A DNA stretch of 57,967 bases from Terriglobia bacterium (lineage in GTDB: Bacteria > Acidobacteriota > Terriglobia > JAIQFV01), in contig JAQUPQ010000024.1 in assembly GCA_028716525.1 (NCBI GenBank), positions 1 through 57,967 of the forward strand, in the 5' to 3' direction. Below the pieces are notes generated by a model. That model was given only the letters and a program-made list of their open reading frames with translations. It ran no database searches and had not been told where the DNA came from. This document shows, in pieces, positions 40,796 through 50,935 of the stretch (the first letter of the stretch is position 1; every line of letters begins with the position of its first letter). The position numbers and the translations under genes are program-made.

Positions 40796-42889
40796 TCATG
40801 CGATACCTTGGACCCTGGGTCTCTCCGTGATGTCCGTTGAGTGTAACGGCTCCGCCGCAACAACCCGGTTCCGTCCCGATTGTTTGGCCTTGTACAGTGC
40901 TGCATCGGACGCCCGCTGTAACTGTTCCACGGATTCTCCGTGAAGCGGATAAGTCGCCACACCAATACTCACTGCAATATGAGGCAGATCAGGAAGAATT
41001 TGGGAAATGCTGGTGCCCAGCGCCAATTGCCGTATCTTTTCGGCCCAACTCATGGCGCCTCCGAAACCCGTATTGGGAAGAACGATAACAAACTCTTCTC
41101 CCCCATAACGCGCTGCCATATCGCTTTCACGGAGATTCTCACGAAGCCGCAAAGCGAATAACTTGAGAACCAAATCGCCCGACTCGTGTCCGTAGGTGTC
41201 GTTCACCTCTTTGAAGTGATCCAAGTCCAGCATCAGCACCGACAAAGGCTGGTTGTATCGTTTTGACTGTGTGATCTGCTGTTGCATAAATTCAAATAAG
41301 AAACGTCGATTATAGAGTCCCGTTAAGGGGTCGCTTATGGCGCGCTGTTGCGCCTGCTGCAAGAGATTCAGGCTGGCGAGGATCGGAGCGGTCTGATCCA
41401 CAAAGGATTCGGCGTGACTCATGCGGTCCGAATTCCAGTAATCCTCCGTTTTGGCCTGTAAATGCGCCACGCCTGTCACACTGCCGCCGACGATCAACGG
41501 CAAGCAAAGATAACTTCCGCGGCAACCCTCATGACAATTCTGCGGGCAGGAATAATCTTCCTGCTGGTTGTTCATCACGAATCGCCGGCTGGAGCGCAGC
41601 GCCAGACAATTCATGGGCTCATTCAACACCGAAAATCTGAAATCCGGTGCCAACGGCACTTGAGTCTCTTTGACCTCCAAGCGGTTAGCTGAAGGGTTTT
41701 GCTTCATAATCACAATTTGCTCCAAATCAAATTCCCGCTTCAACGTTTGTGTCAGCGCCTGCGACACTTCGTCCGGCTCGATGGCCATTTGAATCACATC
41801 GCGGAATTTCTTGAGCGCGACTAATCGTTGGCTGCGTTCATTTTCCAGGCGGAAGAGACGGCTGTTGTTCAAAGCAATGGCGCTTTGAGCGGCAAAGGAT
41901 TGGACGATATCAATCTCCTCTTGTGTGAAGCGGCGTTGTTCCGGAGTACCGATTTCAAGGACACCAAACAAACGCTCGCTAAAAATCAGGGGAACCGCCA
42001 GGTATCCGACAAACCCCAGGCCCTTGGCCACCTCCCGGAATTGTGTCCGCGAATCCTGCAAAACGTCCGTGAGCGCGATGGTTTGTCGGTTCGCCGCCAC
42101 CCAACCCACCAAACCTTCTCCCACGGTCAGATGATTGGCTGAGGGCGGCAGCGGTTGAGTGGTGTGGCCGGCACAGGCGGTGAGGGCATTTTCATCCGCA
42201 TCCAGGGTCCAGAGAAAACAGATGGGCACGTTCAGGAGCTTAGAAATAGATTCGACCACTTGTTGAAAAACCTTCTGGTCTTCCAGGCTGGACACGACGG
42301 ACTGGGTGAGGACGGTCAGAGCCGCCAATCTCTGGGCACGAGATCGCGCCTGGCGTTCACGTTGTTTGAGAGAACGCGAAAGCACACTGGCGAAGAAAGC
42401 CACCATCACGAGACTGGCTGTATTGATAAGATGAAGGATTCCCGAGGGTGTCAAGGAAAAGGGCTCGCGACCCGCCAGGCGTGCCACCATCAAGTAACAA
42501 GAAATGATGAGGACGGCAACGACAATTGTTTCACGCGGCCCCAGATAAATGGCCGCCGTCAGAATGACCAGGAAGTAAAGGAAGAAGAAGGGGCTTCGAT
42601 CAAATTGCGAATAGAGTAAGACCATGGTGATGAAGAAAACCGCAAACAGTACGCCGACAATTGTCTTGATACGTCCAATAAAGCGCTCGGGGAGCATGAA
42701 ATAGAATACGACATTGAAGAGAACGGCGGCTGCGGCCAGTTTGTATAGCCCCAGGGTGTTCAGCTCTATGGATCCAGGAAAGTGCGTGAGGATGAGGATC
42801 AGACCAATAGTAACCCCGTATGCGGCCACAAAGATCTTCTCATAGCGCTTATACATTTTGTTTTTGGTTGTCACAACTGGTGCCCCCAC
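40796..42889 (-). CDS. Membrane diguanylate cyclase with GAF sensors
   Basis: 697 residues: about five N-terminal membrane segments (1-165), two GAF domains (the first with KLLNVPICFLWTLD and EGLVGWVAANRQTIAL), and a C-terminal GGDEF domain. The active site reads RYGGEEFVIVLP, with DPLTGLYNRRFL and LDLDHFKEVNDTYGHESGD, so it should make cyclic di-GMP. The product-inhibition site RxxD is intact (RESD, five residues before GGEEF). The long frame starts at GTG 42889; ATG 42856 also fits. Downstream on the same strand is the HD-GYP regulator, 171 bp away. Confidence 0.93.
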   Translation of the reverse strand: MGAPVVTTKNKMYKRYEKIFVAAYGVTIGLILILTHFPGSIELNTLGLYKLAAAAVLFNVVFYFMLPERFIGRIKTIVGVLFAVFFITMVLLYSQFDRSPFFFLYFLVILTAAIYLGPRETIVVAVLIISCYLMVARLAGREPFSLTPSGILHLINTASLVMVAFFASVLSRSLKQRERQARSRAQRLAALTVLTQSVVSSLEDQKVFQQVVESISKLLNVPICFLWTLDADENALTACAGHTTQPLPPSANHLTVGEGLVGWVAANRQTIALTDVLQDSRTQFREVAKGLGFVGYLAVPLIFSERLFGVLEIGTPEQRRFTQEEIDIVQSFAAQSAIALNNSRLFRLENERSQRLVALKKFRDVIQMAIEPDEVSQALTQTLKREFDLEQIVIMKQNPSANRLEVKETQVPLAPDFRFSVLNEPMNCLALRSSRRFVMNNQQEDYSCPQNCHEGCRGSYLCLPLIVGGSVTGVAHLQAKTEDYWNSDRMSHAESFVDQTAPILASLNLLQQAQQRAISDPLTGLYNRRFLFEFMQQQITQSKRYNQPLSVLMLDLDHFKEVNDTYGHESGDLVLKLFALRLRENLRESDMAARYGGEEFVIVLPNTGFGGAMSWAEKIRQLALGTSISQILPDLPHIAVSIGVATYPLHGESVEQLQRASDAALYKAKQSGRNRVVAAEPLHSTDITERPRVQGIA

Positions 42890-43094
42890 CCCGAAGCTTG
42901 AAACCGGTCCCCACGACCTCCTCAGAATATATCCCTATTTACTCTGAAATCTTCACAAGATGTTTTCAGTGCCAGATTTATGCGAAAACGATCACAAACT
43001 CCTGTTTTTCAATTTTCCCGGCTGGTAAGGCCATCGGATCAAGAGGAGCCGCTGGAAGCAGTCTGTTCACAAGCGCCTCAGTCCAGTCTCGCAT

Positions 43095-43123
43095 TTGACA
43101 GAATGTACCCGCACCCCTAAACT
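43095..43123 (+). promoter_or_regulatory. Sigma-70 promoter for holA
   Basis: TTGACA (43095-43100), 17-bp spacer, TAAACT (43118-43123): perfect -35, 4-of-6 -10. Predicted transcription start about 55 bp before the ATG at 43186. Confidence 0.6.
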
Positions 43124-43185
43124 CCAGTCTCGAAATCCTTTCAAGGGTCGGTCCGCTTTTTCTTTTGATCGACACCTCACATCGT

Positions 43186-44226
43186 ATGGCGACAGTTCAC
43201 AAATTCACCCCCACAGAATGCCTCGCCCAGTTCAACCAAAAGAAATTTCCTTCGAGCCTTCTCCTGCTGGGTGAAGAAACATTCTTCCATGAACAGTTGA
43301 TTTCGGCGTTAAAGACTTTGCTTTGGAATGATCCGCGCGCGGATTTTTCGACATTTACTTTCTTGATGTCGGAGTCTCATCTGGAAGACGCCATTGAGGC
43401 CGCGTCTACCAACTCGCTGCTTGCGCCCCAGAAGCTCGTCATCATTCGCGGCTTGGAGCAGGTACGCGAGAACCAGATTCGAGAGCGCGACGAAGAAGCA
43501 GTGGCCCGATATTTGGAACGACCGAATCCTCAGACGATTCTGGTGGTGCAAGCCGAAAAGTTGGATGGTCGCCGCCGGCTGACGCAACAGTTGCAGAAAC
43601 ACTCCTGGGTCATCGACTGCTGTTCCCTCCCCAACGAGGCCGTCGTTCAGTGGATCGGACAACAAGTTTCGGCGGAGGGGGTTTCAATTGATGCCTATGC
43701 CGCCCGCGAGCTCGTCGAGGCCGCAGGAAATTCCTTGACGCTTCTACAGCAGGAAATCAAAAAGCTGGTGAGTTTTGTGGGGGACCGTCGAAGGATCCAG
43801 GCCGACGACGTCGATGTGTTGATGTTTCGTGCCCGCGTCAATACTGTGTTTGAATTGGTCGATGCCATTAATCAGCGCAACCGCGCGGCGGCCATCCGGA
43901 TTGTGCGCAATCTCTTCGAGAATGATTCTGAGGTGGGCATTCTGATGTACTGGCTGGACCGCTTGTATCGTCAACTCGTGACCCTGAAGGATCAGCCGCG
44001 CAAACTGGACGGTTGGGGGGCCGTACGCCTCCTGCGTGTCCCGCGTGATTATGCCGAACGGCTGGTCCAACAGGAAAAGCATTTCACTCGTGAGGAACTC
44101 CTGGCTGGATTTCATAAATTCGCCGCCTTCGATCGCGGCCTCAGAACGTACTCGTTCAACAGCCAGGTGCAGTTCGAATTCCTGATTCTGGAGCTTATTG
44201 GAAACAGACCCGCCAAAAACGCCTGA
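43186..44226 (+). CDS. holA: DNA polymerase III delta subunit (clamp loader)
   Basis: HolA is the wrench of the clamp loader that opens the sliding beta clamp. The 346-residue protein shows the Walker-A-like but non-catalytic LLLLGEETFFHEQLI, TNSLLAPQKLVIIRGLEQ, and the helical C-terminal collar domain (VFELVDAINQRNRAAAIRIV, then YWLDRLYRQLVTLKD). Sequence conservation of HolA is low, and this protein fits its length and layout. A TTG seven codons upstream is less likely. Gene converges with rpsT, as is often found for holA/rpsT in bacteria. Confidence 0.9.
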   Translation: MATVHKFTPTECLAQFNQKKFPSSLLLLGEETFFHEQLISALKTLLWNDPRADFSTFTFLMSESHLEDAIEAASTNSLLAPQKLVIIRGLEQVRENQIRERDEEAVARYLERPNPQTILVVQAEKLDGRRRLTQQLQKHSWVIDCCSLPNEAVVQWIGQQVSAEGVSIDAYAARELVEAAGNSLTLLQQEIKKLVSFVGDRRRIQADDVDVLMFRARVNTVFELVDAINQRNRAAAIRIVRNLFENDSEVGILMYWLDRLYRQLVTLKDQPRKLDGWGAVRLLRVPRDYAERLVQQEKHFTREELLAGFHKFAAFDRGLRTYSFNSQVQFEFLILELIGNRPAKNA

Positions 44227-44253
44227 TTCATTGGCGCATTTTTGCCAAACGAA

Positions 44254-44284
44254 AAGGAGTCGCCCCGTCAGGGTCCCACTCCTT
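44254..44284. terminator. Bidirectional terminator between holA and rpsT
   Basis: AAGGAGT (44254-44260) pairs with ACTCCTT (44278-44284), with a GC-rich inner part that can pair further. On the minus strand the stem is followed by TTTCGTTT, a better tail for rpsT than for holA. Confidence 0.6.
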
Positions 44285-44351
44285 CATTGTCATTGTCGCC
44301 GGGTCATTTCAGGGAGGCTATTCGCTGCCAGGTGACCGCCTCACGACCGTA

Positions 44352-44624
44352 TTACGGTTTCTTCCCCAAGGCAGATACTCTCTTGGTTAACCGGGATTTA
44401 TAGCGATCGGCGGTGTTTCTATGGATCACGCCTTTGGTGACGGAACGATCGATGACGGAGAGGGTTTGAGTCAAAACGGTTTGGGCGTCGCTGCCGTTGC
44501 CGGAAGCAATGATTTTTCTCAGAGACTTAATTTGGGTTCGAAGCCGGCCCATATTCCGGCGGTTCACCGCCGTGCGGCGCGCCGTCTGTCGCACCCGCTT
44601 CCATGCTGATTTATGTGTGGCCAT
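44352..44624 (-). CDS. rpsT: 30S ribosomal protein S20
   Basis: Small-subunit protein that binds 16S rRNA. The 90-residue product is highly basic, with family features MATHKSAWKRVRQTARRTAV, NRRNMGRLRTQIKSLRK, LSVIDRSVTKGVIHRNTADRYKSRLTKRV. Complete. A promoter lies at 44700-44728 on the minus strand, and it is divergent from phoH. Confidence 0.97.
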   Translation of the reverse strand: MATHKSAWKRVRQTARRTAVNRRNMGRLRTQIKSLRKIIASGNGSDAQTVLTQTLSVIDRSVTKGVIHRNTADRYKSRLTKRVSALGKKP

Positions 44625-44699
44625 TTACCTTGAAAAATCCTTTCGCAATCTACCGCGGTATTGTGATGAGAGCCGATTCAGCCCCCTTCAAAGCGCCAT

Positions 44700-44728
44700 A
44701 AACTATCGTACATTGGCTTTAAAGTCAA
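44700..44728 (-). promoter_or_regulatory. Probable rpsT promoter
   Basis: Minus strand: TTGACT (44728-44723), 17-bp spacer, TAGTTT (44705-44700). Good -35, weak -10. Predicted start about 70 bp before the rpsT ATG. Confidence 0.4.
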
Positions 44729-44743
44729 CGCACAACATTTTCG

Positions 44744-44772
44744 TTGACACCCATTTTAGCGTGGTGTAGCCT
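44744..44772 (+). promoter_or_regulatory. Probable phoH operon promoter
   Basis: TTGACA (44744-44749), 17-bp spacer, TAGCCT (44767-44772). Perfect -35, poor -10; the site starts 16 bp from the divergent rpsT promoter. Leader of about 85 nt to the phoH ATG. Confidence 0.4.
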
Positions 44773-44863
44773 CCAAAGAGGTTATGGTGAAACCCGCTGT
44801 TTCAACGGATTTTCCTTCATCCCTACTTTCGATTGCAAATGAGGTGCGGCGACTTCTGAATCA

Positions 44864-45898
44864 ATGAAGAAGAGTATATCTATCACCCAAGGGCTTCAAT
44901 CGCTGTTTGGCACCTACGACCGTAACATTCGTTTCCTGGAAAAGTCCCTCAGCGTCCAATTCCAAACCCATAACGGAACTCTGGAGATTGTCGGCAACAA
45001 CGGTGGTGTTACCGTGGCAGAAAACATCCTGCGTGACTATGCCACCCTGGTCGACGAGGGAATGCGGCTGGATAACGGAGAAGTGGAATCGCTTCTCAAG
45101 ATTGCCGTTGACGATCCCTCCCGCTCGGTTCGAGAAATTGCCACGTCGCTTCGTTCACGGCCGCTGGGCAAGAAGCAAGTGACTCCCAAAAGCCTGAACC
45201 AAAGGCTCTATGTGGAAGCCATGGAGACCCATGATATCGTCTTCGGCGTGGGCCCGGCCGGTACCGGTAAGACCTATTTGGCGGTGGCGCTGGCCTTGAC
45301 CGCTCTCCAAAATCACTCCGTGAGCAAGATCATCCTGGCTCGCCCGGCAGTGGAAGCGGGAGAACGTTTGGGGTTCCTCCCCGGGACACTTCAGGAAAAA
45401 GTCGATCCTTATTTACAGCCGCTTTATGACGCTTTGTATGATCTCTGTGATCGCGATAAGATCGATCGCTGGTTGGAAAAAAACATCATCGAAATCGCGC
45501 CCATTGCTTTTATGCGGGGCCGCACCTTGAACGAATGTTTTGCCATCCTGGACGAGGCCCAAAACACTACGCCAGAGCAAATGAAGATGTTCCTCACACG
45601 CATCGGATTCAATTCCAAGGCCGTCATCACCGGAGACATTACTCAGATTGATCTACCCCAGGGGAAGCGTTCCGGTCTGATTGAAGCCATTGACGTAGTA
45701 TCGAACATCTCAGGAATTGCTTTTGTGTGGTTCAATGAAAAAGATGTGGTGCGTCATGCCTTGGTTCAGGAAATCATCAAAGCGTACGACGCTTACAATC
45801 AAGCCCGGGGACACAATGGAAAGCAGCCGACCGGTCCGGAGCTGAACGAACAGGCTCCCGTCCGTCCGAGCCACTCCACGAGACCTTCAGATGAGTGA
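44864..45898 (+). CDS. phoH: PhoH-family ATPase
   Basis: P-loop NTPase (YbeZ group) thought to act in RNA metabolism with YbeY. The 344-residue protein has an N-terminal nucleic-acid-binding-like region and an ATPase core: [18 protein letters not shown] (Walker A), [44 protein letters not shown] (Walker B) and [19 protein letters not shown]. The C-terminal tail is hydrophilic. First gene of a conserved series with pgpH, ybeY, corC-like and era; it overlaps pgpH by 8 bp. Confidence 0.95.
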   Translation: MKKSISITQGLQSLFGTYDRNIRFLEKSLSVQFQTHNGTLEIVGNNGGVTVAENILRDYATLVDEGMRLDNGEVESLLKIAVDDPSRSVREIATSLRSRPLGKKQVTPKSLNQRLYVEAMETHDIVFGVGPAGTGKTYLAVALALTALQNHSVSKIILARPAVEAGERLGFLPGTLQEKVDPYLQPLYDALYDLCDRDKIDRWLEKNIIEIAPIAFMRGRTLNECFAILDEAQNTTPEQMKMFLTRIGFNSKAVITGDITQIDLPQGKRSGLIEAIDVVSNISGIAFVWFNEKDVVRHALVQEIIKAYDAYNQARGHNGKQPTGPELNEQAPVRPSHSTRPSDE

Positions 45899-48260
45899 CC
45901 GCCCACCTAACCCTGACCCCGAAACTCACGGAAGCGAGAAACCTTCGGGCTTCCCTTCCCCTGCTGACATCGTGTCGCTCCAAAAGAGAGCGCAGGGTTC
46001 GAGGTCCTTTACGCAGCGATTGGTCAATGATCTCGCACGCGGTCTCCGCTCCAGAGACCTTTATATCGGATTTCTTTTGGTGGCACTTGTTGCCATTCTA
46101 TCCGCCCGCATTTCACTCACACCCCTTCCACAGTACAAAGTGGGCGACATCGCCAAAGAAGACTGGGTGACGTCGGACACCCTCGTCGTTGTCGACCAGG
46201 ATCTGACGCGTTTGCAACAGCAAAAGGTGATGGCCGAGTCACCCGCCGTGCTTGATTATGATCCCAGTATCGACCAAGCCTCGGTGGCCGTCCTGAATGG
46301 ATTCTTCGGACGTCTCAATGAATCCAACATTGATTCTGACACCCCGGCGTCTCAAAAAATCATCACCGCCGCTTTCACCAATACATTTCATCGCCCCGCC
46401 TCTAGAAGTTTAATCGAGGCTTTGACGCACCGGAATATACGCGACAGTTTGCAATCGAATGCCGCCTCCTTGCTGAGTCAGGCCCAACGCGTCGGCATCA
46501 TCAACGGTATGGAAGGTTTGGAGACAACGGCCAATCCCCCGCGGATGGTGCTCCGGAATATCGATACGAACGCCGAGCAACCGCTTCCTCCCAACACCTC
46601 CATTCCGACGGTCACTGTGGCGCGAGACAAGATTCAACACGGCATTTTGGCATTAAGAGATTTGGCACCTCAAGCCAAGGAAGAATTTGGGTCGGCGGTC
46701 AGCAGTTTGGCAGCTGTCAATTGTCTCTACAACGCTCGGGAAACCCAGGAACGCCGGAAAGCGCTACTCGCGCAGATTCAACCCGTCACCACACTGATTC
46801 CGCCGGGAACCTCACTTCTCCGAATTGGACAGCCGGTGACACCCGGGACGGTGGCCGCTCTGGGGACCCTCCAGGCGCAGGAAAGCCGTCGCAAACGCCC
46901 CGCCTATTTTATTGGGCTCCTTCTGGCGGTGAGTATCCTGGCATTTTTCATATGGCGCTTTTTGCTGCAAAGGAACATTACTGCTGTCAGCCTGAGGAAA
47001 CAGTTCGTCTTGATGATGGCCACCCTGGCAGGCTCACTGGCACTGATGCGTCTCCTGTTTTTCACCTTTGAGGTTATTCGTGAAAATTTTTCAACGCCGC
47101 CGTTGAACGATCCGCTCTCTTCGAAATTTGCAATTCCTTTTGCAGCGGGAGCCATGCTCGTAACTCTGCTACTGGATGCCCAACTCGGCATGGTTTTTGC
47201 CATACTGTTTGCTTTGTTTACGGGATATCTCAGCCAATCGTCAACGCTGGCTTTTTATGCTTTGATTTCCAGTTGGGCCGCGATTTATGCCGCCCGCCAA
47301 TACCAGAATCGAAATGCCCTGATCAAAGCCGGCTTGATCGTCGGAGTCTGCAATTTTCTTTTGGTGGCGGGGTTGGTGTTGATGGGCGAACGGGCACACG
47401 ACCGGCAACTGTTCTTATTCGATTTGGGCAATACAATCGTGGGGGGATTTTTTGTAGCCGCGAGCGTATCCATCCTTCTTCCCCTGTTTGAGTACGCCTT
47501 TGATATCTGCACCGATATCCGTCTGCTGGAACTATCCAATCTCAACCTTCCGATTCTTCGCCGCTTGGCCGCAGAGGCCCCCGGGACATATCATCACAGC
47601 ATTCTGGTGGGCATCCTGGCGGAGACGGCCGCCGAAGCCATTGGAGCGAACGGACTGCTGGCTCGAGTGGCCTGTCTCTATCACGACATCGGCAAAGTGA
47701 TCAAACCCACCTACTACATCGAGAACTCCAAGGAGGCCATTCAACGACATGATCAGTTGGCGCCGAGCATGTCCAGCAGCGTCATCATGGACCATGTTCG
47801 GGAGGGCTTGCGACTGGCCCGCGAGATTCATCTTCCACGGCGTGTTTCCGACATGATCCCGCAACATCATGGAACCAGCCTGGTCACTTATTTTTATCAC
47901 AAAGCCAAGAGCGGACCCGATTCGGAAGAGGTCGGTATTTCCGAGGAGCAATATCGTTATCCGGGCCCGCGCCCCCAATCCCAGGAAGCCGCCCTCATCA
48001 TGATGGCGGATTCGATTGAGGCGGCCTCCCGAACCGTTCAGAATCCAACGCCTCGGAAATTGCAAAAGGTGGTGGAACGGATTATGGAGCGGTTCCTGAA
48101 TGACCACCAGCTCGACGAGGCCCCTCTAACTCTTCACGAGCTAAGCCTGGTTCAAAACGCTTTTACGAAGGCTCTTTCGAGCATCTACCACGAGCGCATT
48201 GCCTACCCCAATTTTGATTTTAATCAGACCACGGCCACAGTTTCCTCCTCCGGCGCGTGA
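45891..48260 (+). CDS. pgpH: 7TMR-HD membrane phosphodiesterase (PgpH-like, cyclic di-AMP)
   Basis: 789-residue membrane protein: one N-terminal membrane segment ([20 protein letters not shown]), a large extracytoplasmic 7TMR-HDED domain, seven membrane segments (about 340-530), and a cytoplasmic HD domain with [56 protein letters not shown] and [13 protein letters not shown]. PgpH of Listeria and relatives hydrolyse cyclic di-AMP. The HD residues appear intact. The 8-bp overlap with phoH suggests coupling. Whether this organism makes cyclic di-AMP cannot be told from the window. Confidence 0.93.
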   Translation: MSDRPPNPDPETHGSEKPSGFPSPADIVSLQKRAQGSRSFTQRLVNDLARGLRSRDLYIGFLLVALVAILSARISLTPLPQYKVGDIAKEDWVTSDTLVVVDQDLTRLQQQKVMAESPAVLDYDPSIDQASVAVLNGFFGRLNESNIDSDTPASQKIITAAFTNTFHRPASRSLIEALTHRNIRDSLQSNAASLLSQAQRVGIINGMEGLETTANPPRMVLRNIDTNAEQPLPPNTSIPTVTVARDKIQHGILALRDLAPQAKEEFGSAVSSLAAVNCLYNARETQERRKALLAQIQPVTTLIPPGTSLLRIGQPVTPGTVAALGTLQAQESRRKRPAYFIGLLLAVSILAFFIWRFLLQRNITAVSLRKQFVLMMATLAGSLALMRLLFFTFEVIRENFSTPPLNDPLSSKFAIPFAAGAMLVTLLLDAQLGMVFAILFALFTGYLSQSSTLAFYALISSWAAIYAARQYQNRNALIKAGLIVGVCNFLLVAGLVLMGERAHDRQLFLFDLGNTIVGGFFVAASVSILLPLFEYAFDICTDIRLLELSNLNLPILRRLAAEAPGTYHHSILVGILAETAAEAIGANGLLARVACLYHDIGKVIKPTYYIENSKEAIQRHDQLAPSMSSSVIMDHVREGLRLAREIHLPRRVSDMIPQHHGTSLVTYFYHKAKSGPDSEEVGISEEQYRYPGPRPQSQEAALIMMADSIEAASRTVQNPTPRKLQKVVERIMERFLNDHQLDEAPLTLHELSLVQNAFTKALSSIYHERIAYPNFDFNQTTATVSSSGA

Positions 48261-48341
48261 GCCCTCTTGCCTCCATAGCCGCAGCTCATTTCTATGAGAT
48301 AATGGTGCTCCTTATTCTTTGACGCCCATGGCGACTTGGGG

Positions 48342-48776
48342 ATGAATATTCATAATCTGCAGACATCGATTCGCGTCAATCAGCGCGCCCTCACGCTCTT
48401 TGCAAAGCGGGCGGCTCGAGCGACCCGTCAGGCCCCTGATGATTTTTCCGTGGTGCTCGTCAATGACCGTACTATTCAAGCCTTGAATCGCCGCTTTTTG
48501 GGGAGAAATCGCGCGACCGACGTCCTTTCATTTGCCACCGGGAATAGCTTGGCACCCTGGAACGCCATGGAAAGACATGAAATACTCCGGCGGGGCGAAA
48601 TTGTGATTTCTGTTTCCACGGCACAACGGCAAGCCCGCCGTGAGGGACACTCGCTTTTCAAAGAGCTCGAGATGCTGATCATCCACGGAATGCTCCATCT
48701 GATGGGCTACGACCACGAAGTCGATCACGGTCAAATGACACGAAAAGAACTGGCCTTGCGGGACAAATTGTTATGA
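48342..48776 (+). CDS. ybeY: Endoribonuclease YbeY (16S rRNA maturation)
   Basis: Zinc-dependent single-strand endoribonuclease for 16S rRNA 3'-end processing and ribosome quality control. 144 residues; the metal motif is intact (IIHGMLHLMGYDHEVDHG: H-x3-H-x5-H). LNRRFLGRNRATDVLSFA and GEIVISVSTAQRQA are also typical. ATG 48342 is used; a TTG two codons earlier lacks a ribosome-binding site. Stop overlaps the next start by 4 bp (ATGA). Confidence 0.95.
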   Translation: MNIHNLQTSIRVNQRALTLFAKRAARATRQAPDDFSVVLVNDRTIQALNRRFLGRNRATDVLSFATGNSLAPWNAMERHEILRRGEIVISVSTAQRQARREGHSLFKELEMLIIHGMLHLMGYDHEVDHGQMTRKELALRDKLL

Positions 48777-50041
48777 GCGTGCTTCAACTTTTCCTGATTC
48801 TGTTGCTTCTTTTGCTGTGGTCGCTGATTGCGATCATGGAAGTCGCTCTGGCTTCCTTCGGAAAGATCAGCGCTCGTATGCGGGCCGAAGAGGCCAGGAA
48901 TTCCAGAAATGATTTTCTCGTTCGTTTAGTGGAGCGGCCTGAGCCTCGCCGAATTGCAATATCCATGGGCTCACAGACCTGTCTCGTTCTGATGGTCTAC
49001 TTGTTGGCGTCCTTTTTCTTCTCCCGCCAGCTATCTTTCCATTTGGCATTCCTGGCCACCTTCGGGACACTGGTTTTTCTGATCTTAATTTTCCACCACT
49101 TTCTGCCCCGGTTGATTGCTACACGCCATCCCGAGGAAGTTCTTCTCAGGATCTATCCGCTGGTGCATGGTTTTTTCGGCGTGACGCTTCCATTCGCTCG
49201 AATCATTTTGTCGACTCTGGCGCTCGTCGAGGACTCGGAGAATACCTCGAGGAACGTCGAAGCAACGGCCGAACCTCAGGAAATTCAAGCGCTCCTGGAT
49301 GTCGGCAAGGAGGAGGGCATCATCGCGGCCTCCGATGGCGCCTTGATTCAATCCGTGGTGCAATTCGGGACCAAAATGGCCAAAGACTCGATGACACCAC
49401 GCACCGAGATCGTGGCCATCCACGACACCGCCACCTTGGAGGAACTTCAAAACCTGATTGCCCAGAGGAAGCATTCTCGGATTCCGGTTTTTCATGAAGA
49501 CATCGACAACATAACGGGTATCGTCTTCATTCGGGACATGCTGGTGGAAATAGAGAAAGGCCATGCCAAGCAATCGGTTCGCACCATCGTTCGACCCACC
49601 TTGTTTGTCCCCGAGACCAAGCCCGTCTCGGACCTGTTGAAAGAGCTTCAGCTTGAAGTGGCTCCAATGGGGATTGTGATCGATGAATTCGGGGGCGTGG
49701 CCGGCCTGATCACCATCGAGGATCTTGTGGAAGAGATTGTGGGTGAGATCCACGACGAAGATGAAACACCTGAGACTTCGGTCATTCGAGTGGATCACGA
49801 TGAATATATCTTTTCGGGCCGCTTGCCCATTGGACGCGTGGAAGAGTTGTTGAAGTGCGAGATCAGTGACGAGGATTATTCCACCATCGCCGGTTTCGTC
49901 ATCTCCAATTTGGGAAGGGTCCCCTCTCCCGGGGAGAAGATCGAATTGGCAAACTTGAACATCGAAATTCTTGAATCCACCTCACAACAAATCCGCCGAC
50001 TTCGCATAGCCAGGAAGAAAGCGGCGGCCTCCGCTGAATAA
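48773..50041 (+). CDS. CorC/HlyC-family membrane protein with CBS pair
   Basis: CNNM-type protein of 422 residues: an N-terminal DUF21-like membrane domain (four segments, from LQLFLILLLLLLWSLIAIMEV), two CBS domains (MTPRTEIVAIHDTATLEELQ and IVRPTLFVPETKPVSDLLKE, with GIVIDEFGGVAGLITIEDLVEEIVGEI), and a C-terminal CorC/HlyC domain. Such proteins are linked to magnesium or cobalt handling and often wrongly called hemolysins. It is coupled to ybeY by a 4-bp overlap and three bases before era, the usual gene order. Confidence 0.92.
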   Translation: MSVLQLFLILLLLLLWSLIAIMEVALASFGKISARMRAEEARNSRNDFLVRLVERPEPRRIAISMGSQTCLVLMVYLLASFFFSRQLSFHLAFLATFGTLVFLILIFHHFLPRLIATRHPEEVLLRIYPLVHGFFGVTLPFARIILSTLALVEDSENTSRNVEATAEPQEIQALLDVGKEEGIIAASDGALIQSVVQFGTKMAKDSMTPRTEIVAIHDTATLEELQNLIAQRKHSRIPVFHEDIDNITGIVFIRDMLVEIEKGHAKQSVRTIVRPTLFVPETKPVSDLLKELQLEVAPMGIVIDEFGGVAGLITIEDLVEEIVGEIHDEDETPETSVIRVDHDEYIFSGRLPIGRVEELLKCEISDEDYSTIAGFVISNLGRVPSPGEKIELANLNIEILESTSQQIRRLRIARKKAAASAE

Positions 50042-50044
50042 ACC

Positions 50045-50935
50045 ATGCCCAAATCAGGATTTGTCGCAATCGTGGGTCGACCCAACGTCGGGAAGTCAAC
50101 GCTTCTAAATCGCCTGATCGGCGAAAAGGTGGCCATCGTCTCCCCCGTTCCGCAAACCACCCGAAATCAAATTCGCGGCATCCTCAATCGATCGGAGGGC
50201 CAGGTTATTTTCGTCGATACACCGGGAATTCATCAGCCCAAACACCGGCTCAATGAACGCATGATGAAGCAGGTGCATGCCGCATTCGACGGATTGGATC
50301 TCGTGTTGTTTATGACCGATGCCGCCTCTTCCCGGAACGAAGAAGAGTTTTTTGCCTTTGATCTGGTTCGAAAGAAAGGAATTCCCAGCTTCCTGCTCTT
50401 GAATAAGATCGATCTGATCCGGAAGGAACGATTATTGCCCCTCATTCAAACTTATGCCGGCCGGGCGGATTGGAAAGAGATCATACCGGTCAGTGCTCAA
50501 ACCGGGGACGGGGTTGATCTGTTGATCCATTCCATTTTTGCCGTGCTGAAAGAGGGGCCCCCGTTTTTTCCACCTGATCAATATACAGACCAGCCGGAGC
50601 GTGATTTGGTTGTGGAGTTCATTCGGGAGAAAATCATGCTGAACACTCGGCAGGAAATCCCCCATTCCGTCGCGGTGATCATTGATCGATATGAAGAAAC
50701 CCCGGCGCTGGTTCGCATTTACGCTTCCATCCTGGTAGAACGAGAATCTCAAAAAGGAATTGTGATTGGTCAAAAAGGCAGCATGTTAAAACGGATTGGA
50801 TCTGAGGCCCGGCGCGACATTGAAAGGCTCTTGAACACCAAGATTTACCTGGAGCTTTTTGTCAAGGTGCGGGTGCATTGGCGGGATGATGAAGCCATTT
50901 TGGATGAAATCAAAGGGAATCGCAGGGAGTCCTGA
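50045..50935 (+). CDS. era: GTPase Era
   Basis: Era is an essential GTPase that binds 16S rRNA near its 3' end during 30S assembly. GTPase motifs: G1 GRPNVGKST, G2 QTTRNQIRG, G3 DTPGIHQPKH, G4 LLNKIDLI, G5 PVSAQTGDG; the C-terminal KH domain has VIGQKGSMLKRIGSEARRDIE. 296 residues, normal. It sits three bases after the CorC-like gene and directly abuts the next. Confidence 0.97.
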   Translation: MPKSGFVAIVGRPNVGKSTLLNRLIGEKVAIVSPVPQTTRNQIRGILNRSEGQVIFVDTPGIHQPKHRLNERMMKQVHAAFDGLDLVLFMTDAASSRNEEEFFAFDLVRKKGIPSFLLLNKIDLIRKERLLPLIQTYAGRADWKEIIPVSAQTGDGVDLLIHSIFAVLKEGPPFFPPDQYTDQPERDLVVEFIREKIMLNTRQEIPHSVAVIIDRYEETPALVRIYASILVERESQKGIVIGQKGSMLKRIGSEARRDIERLLNTKIYLELFVKVRVHWRDDEAILDEIKGNRRES

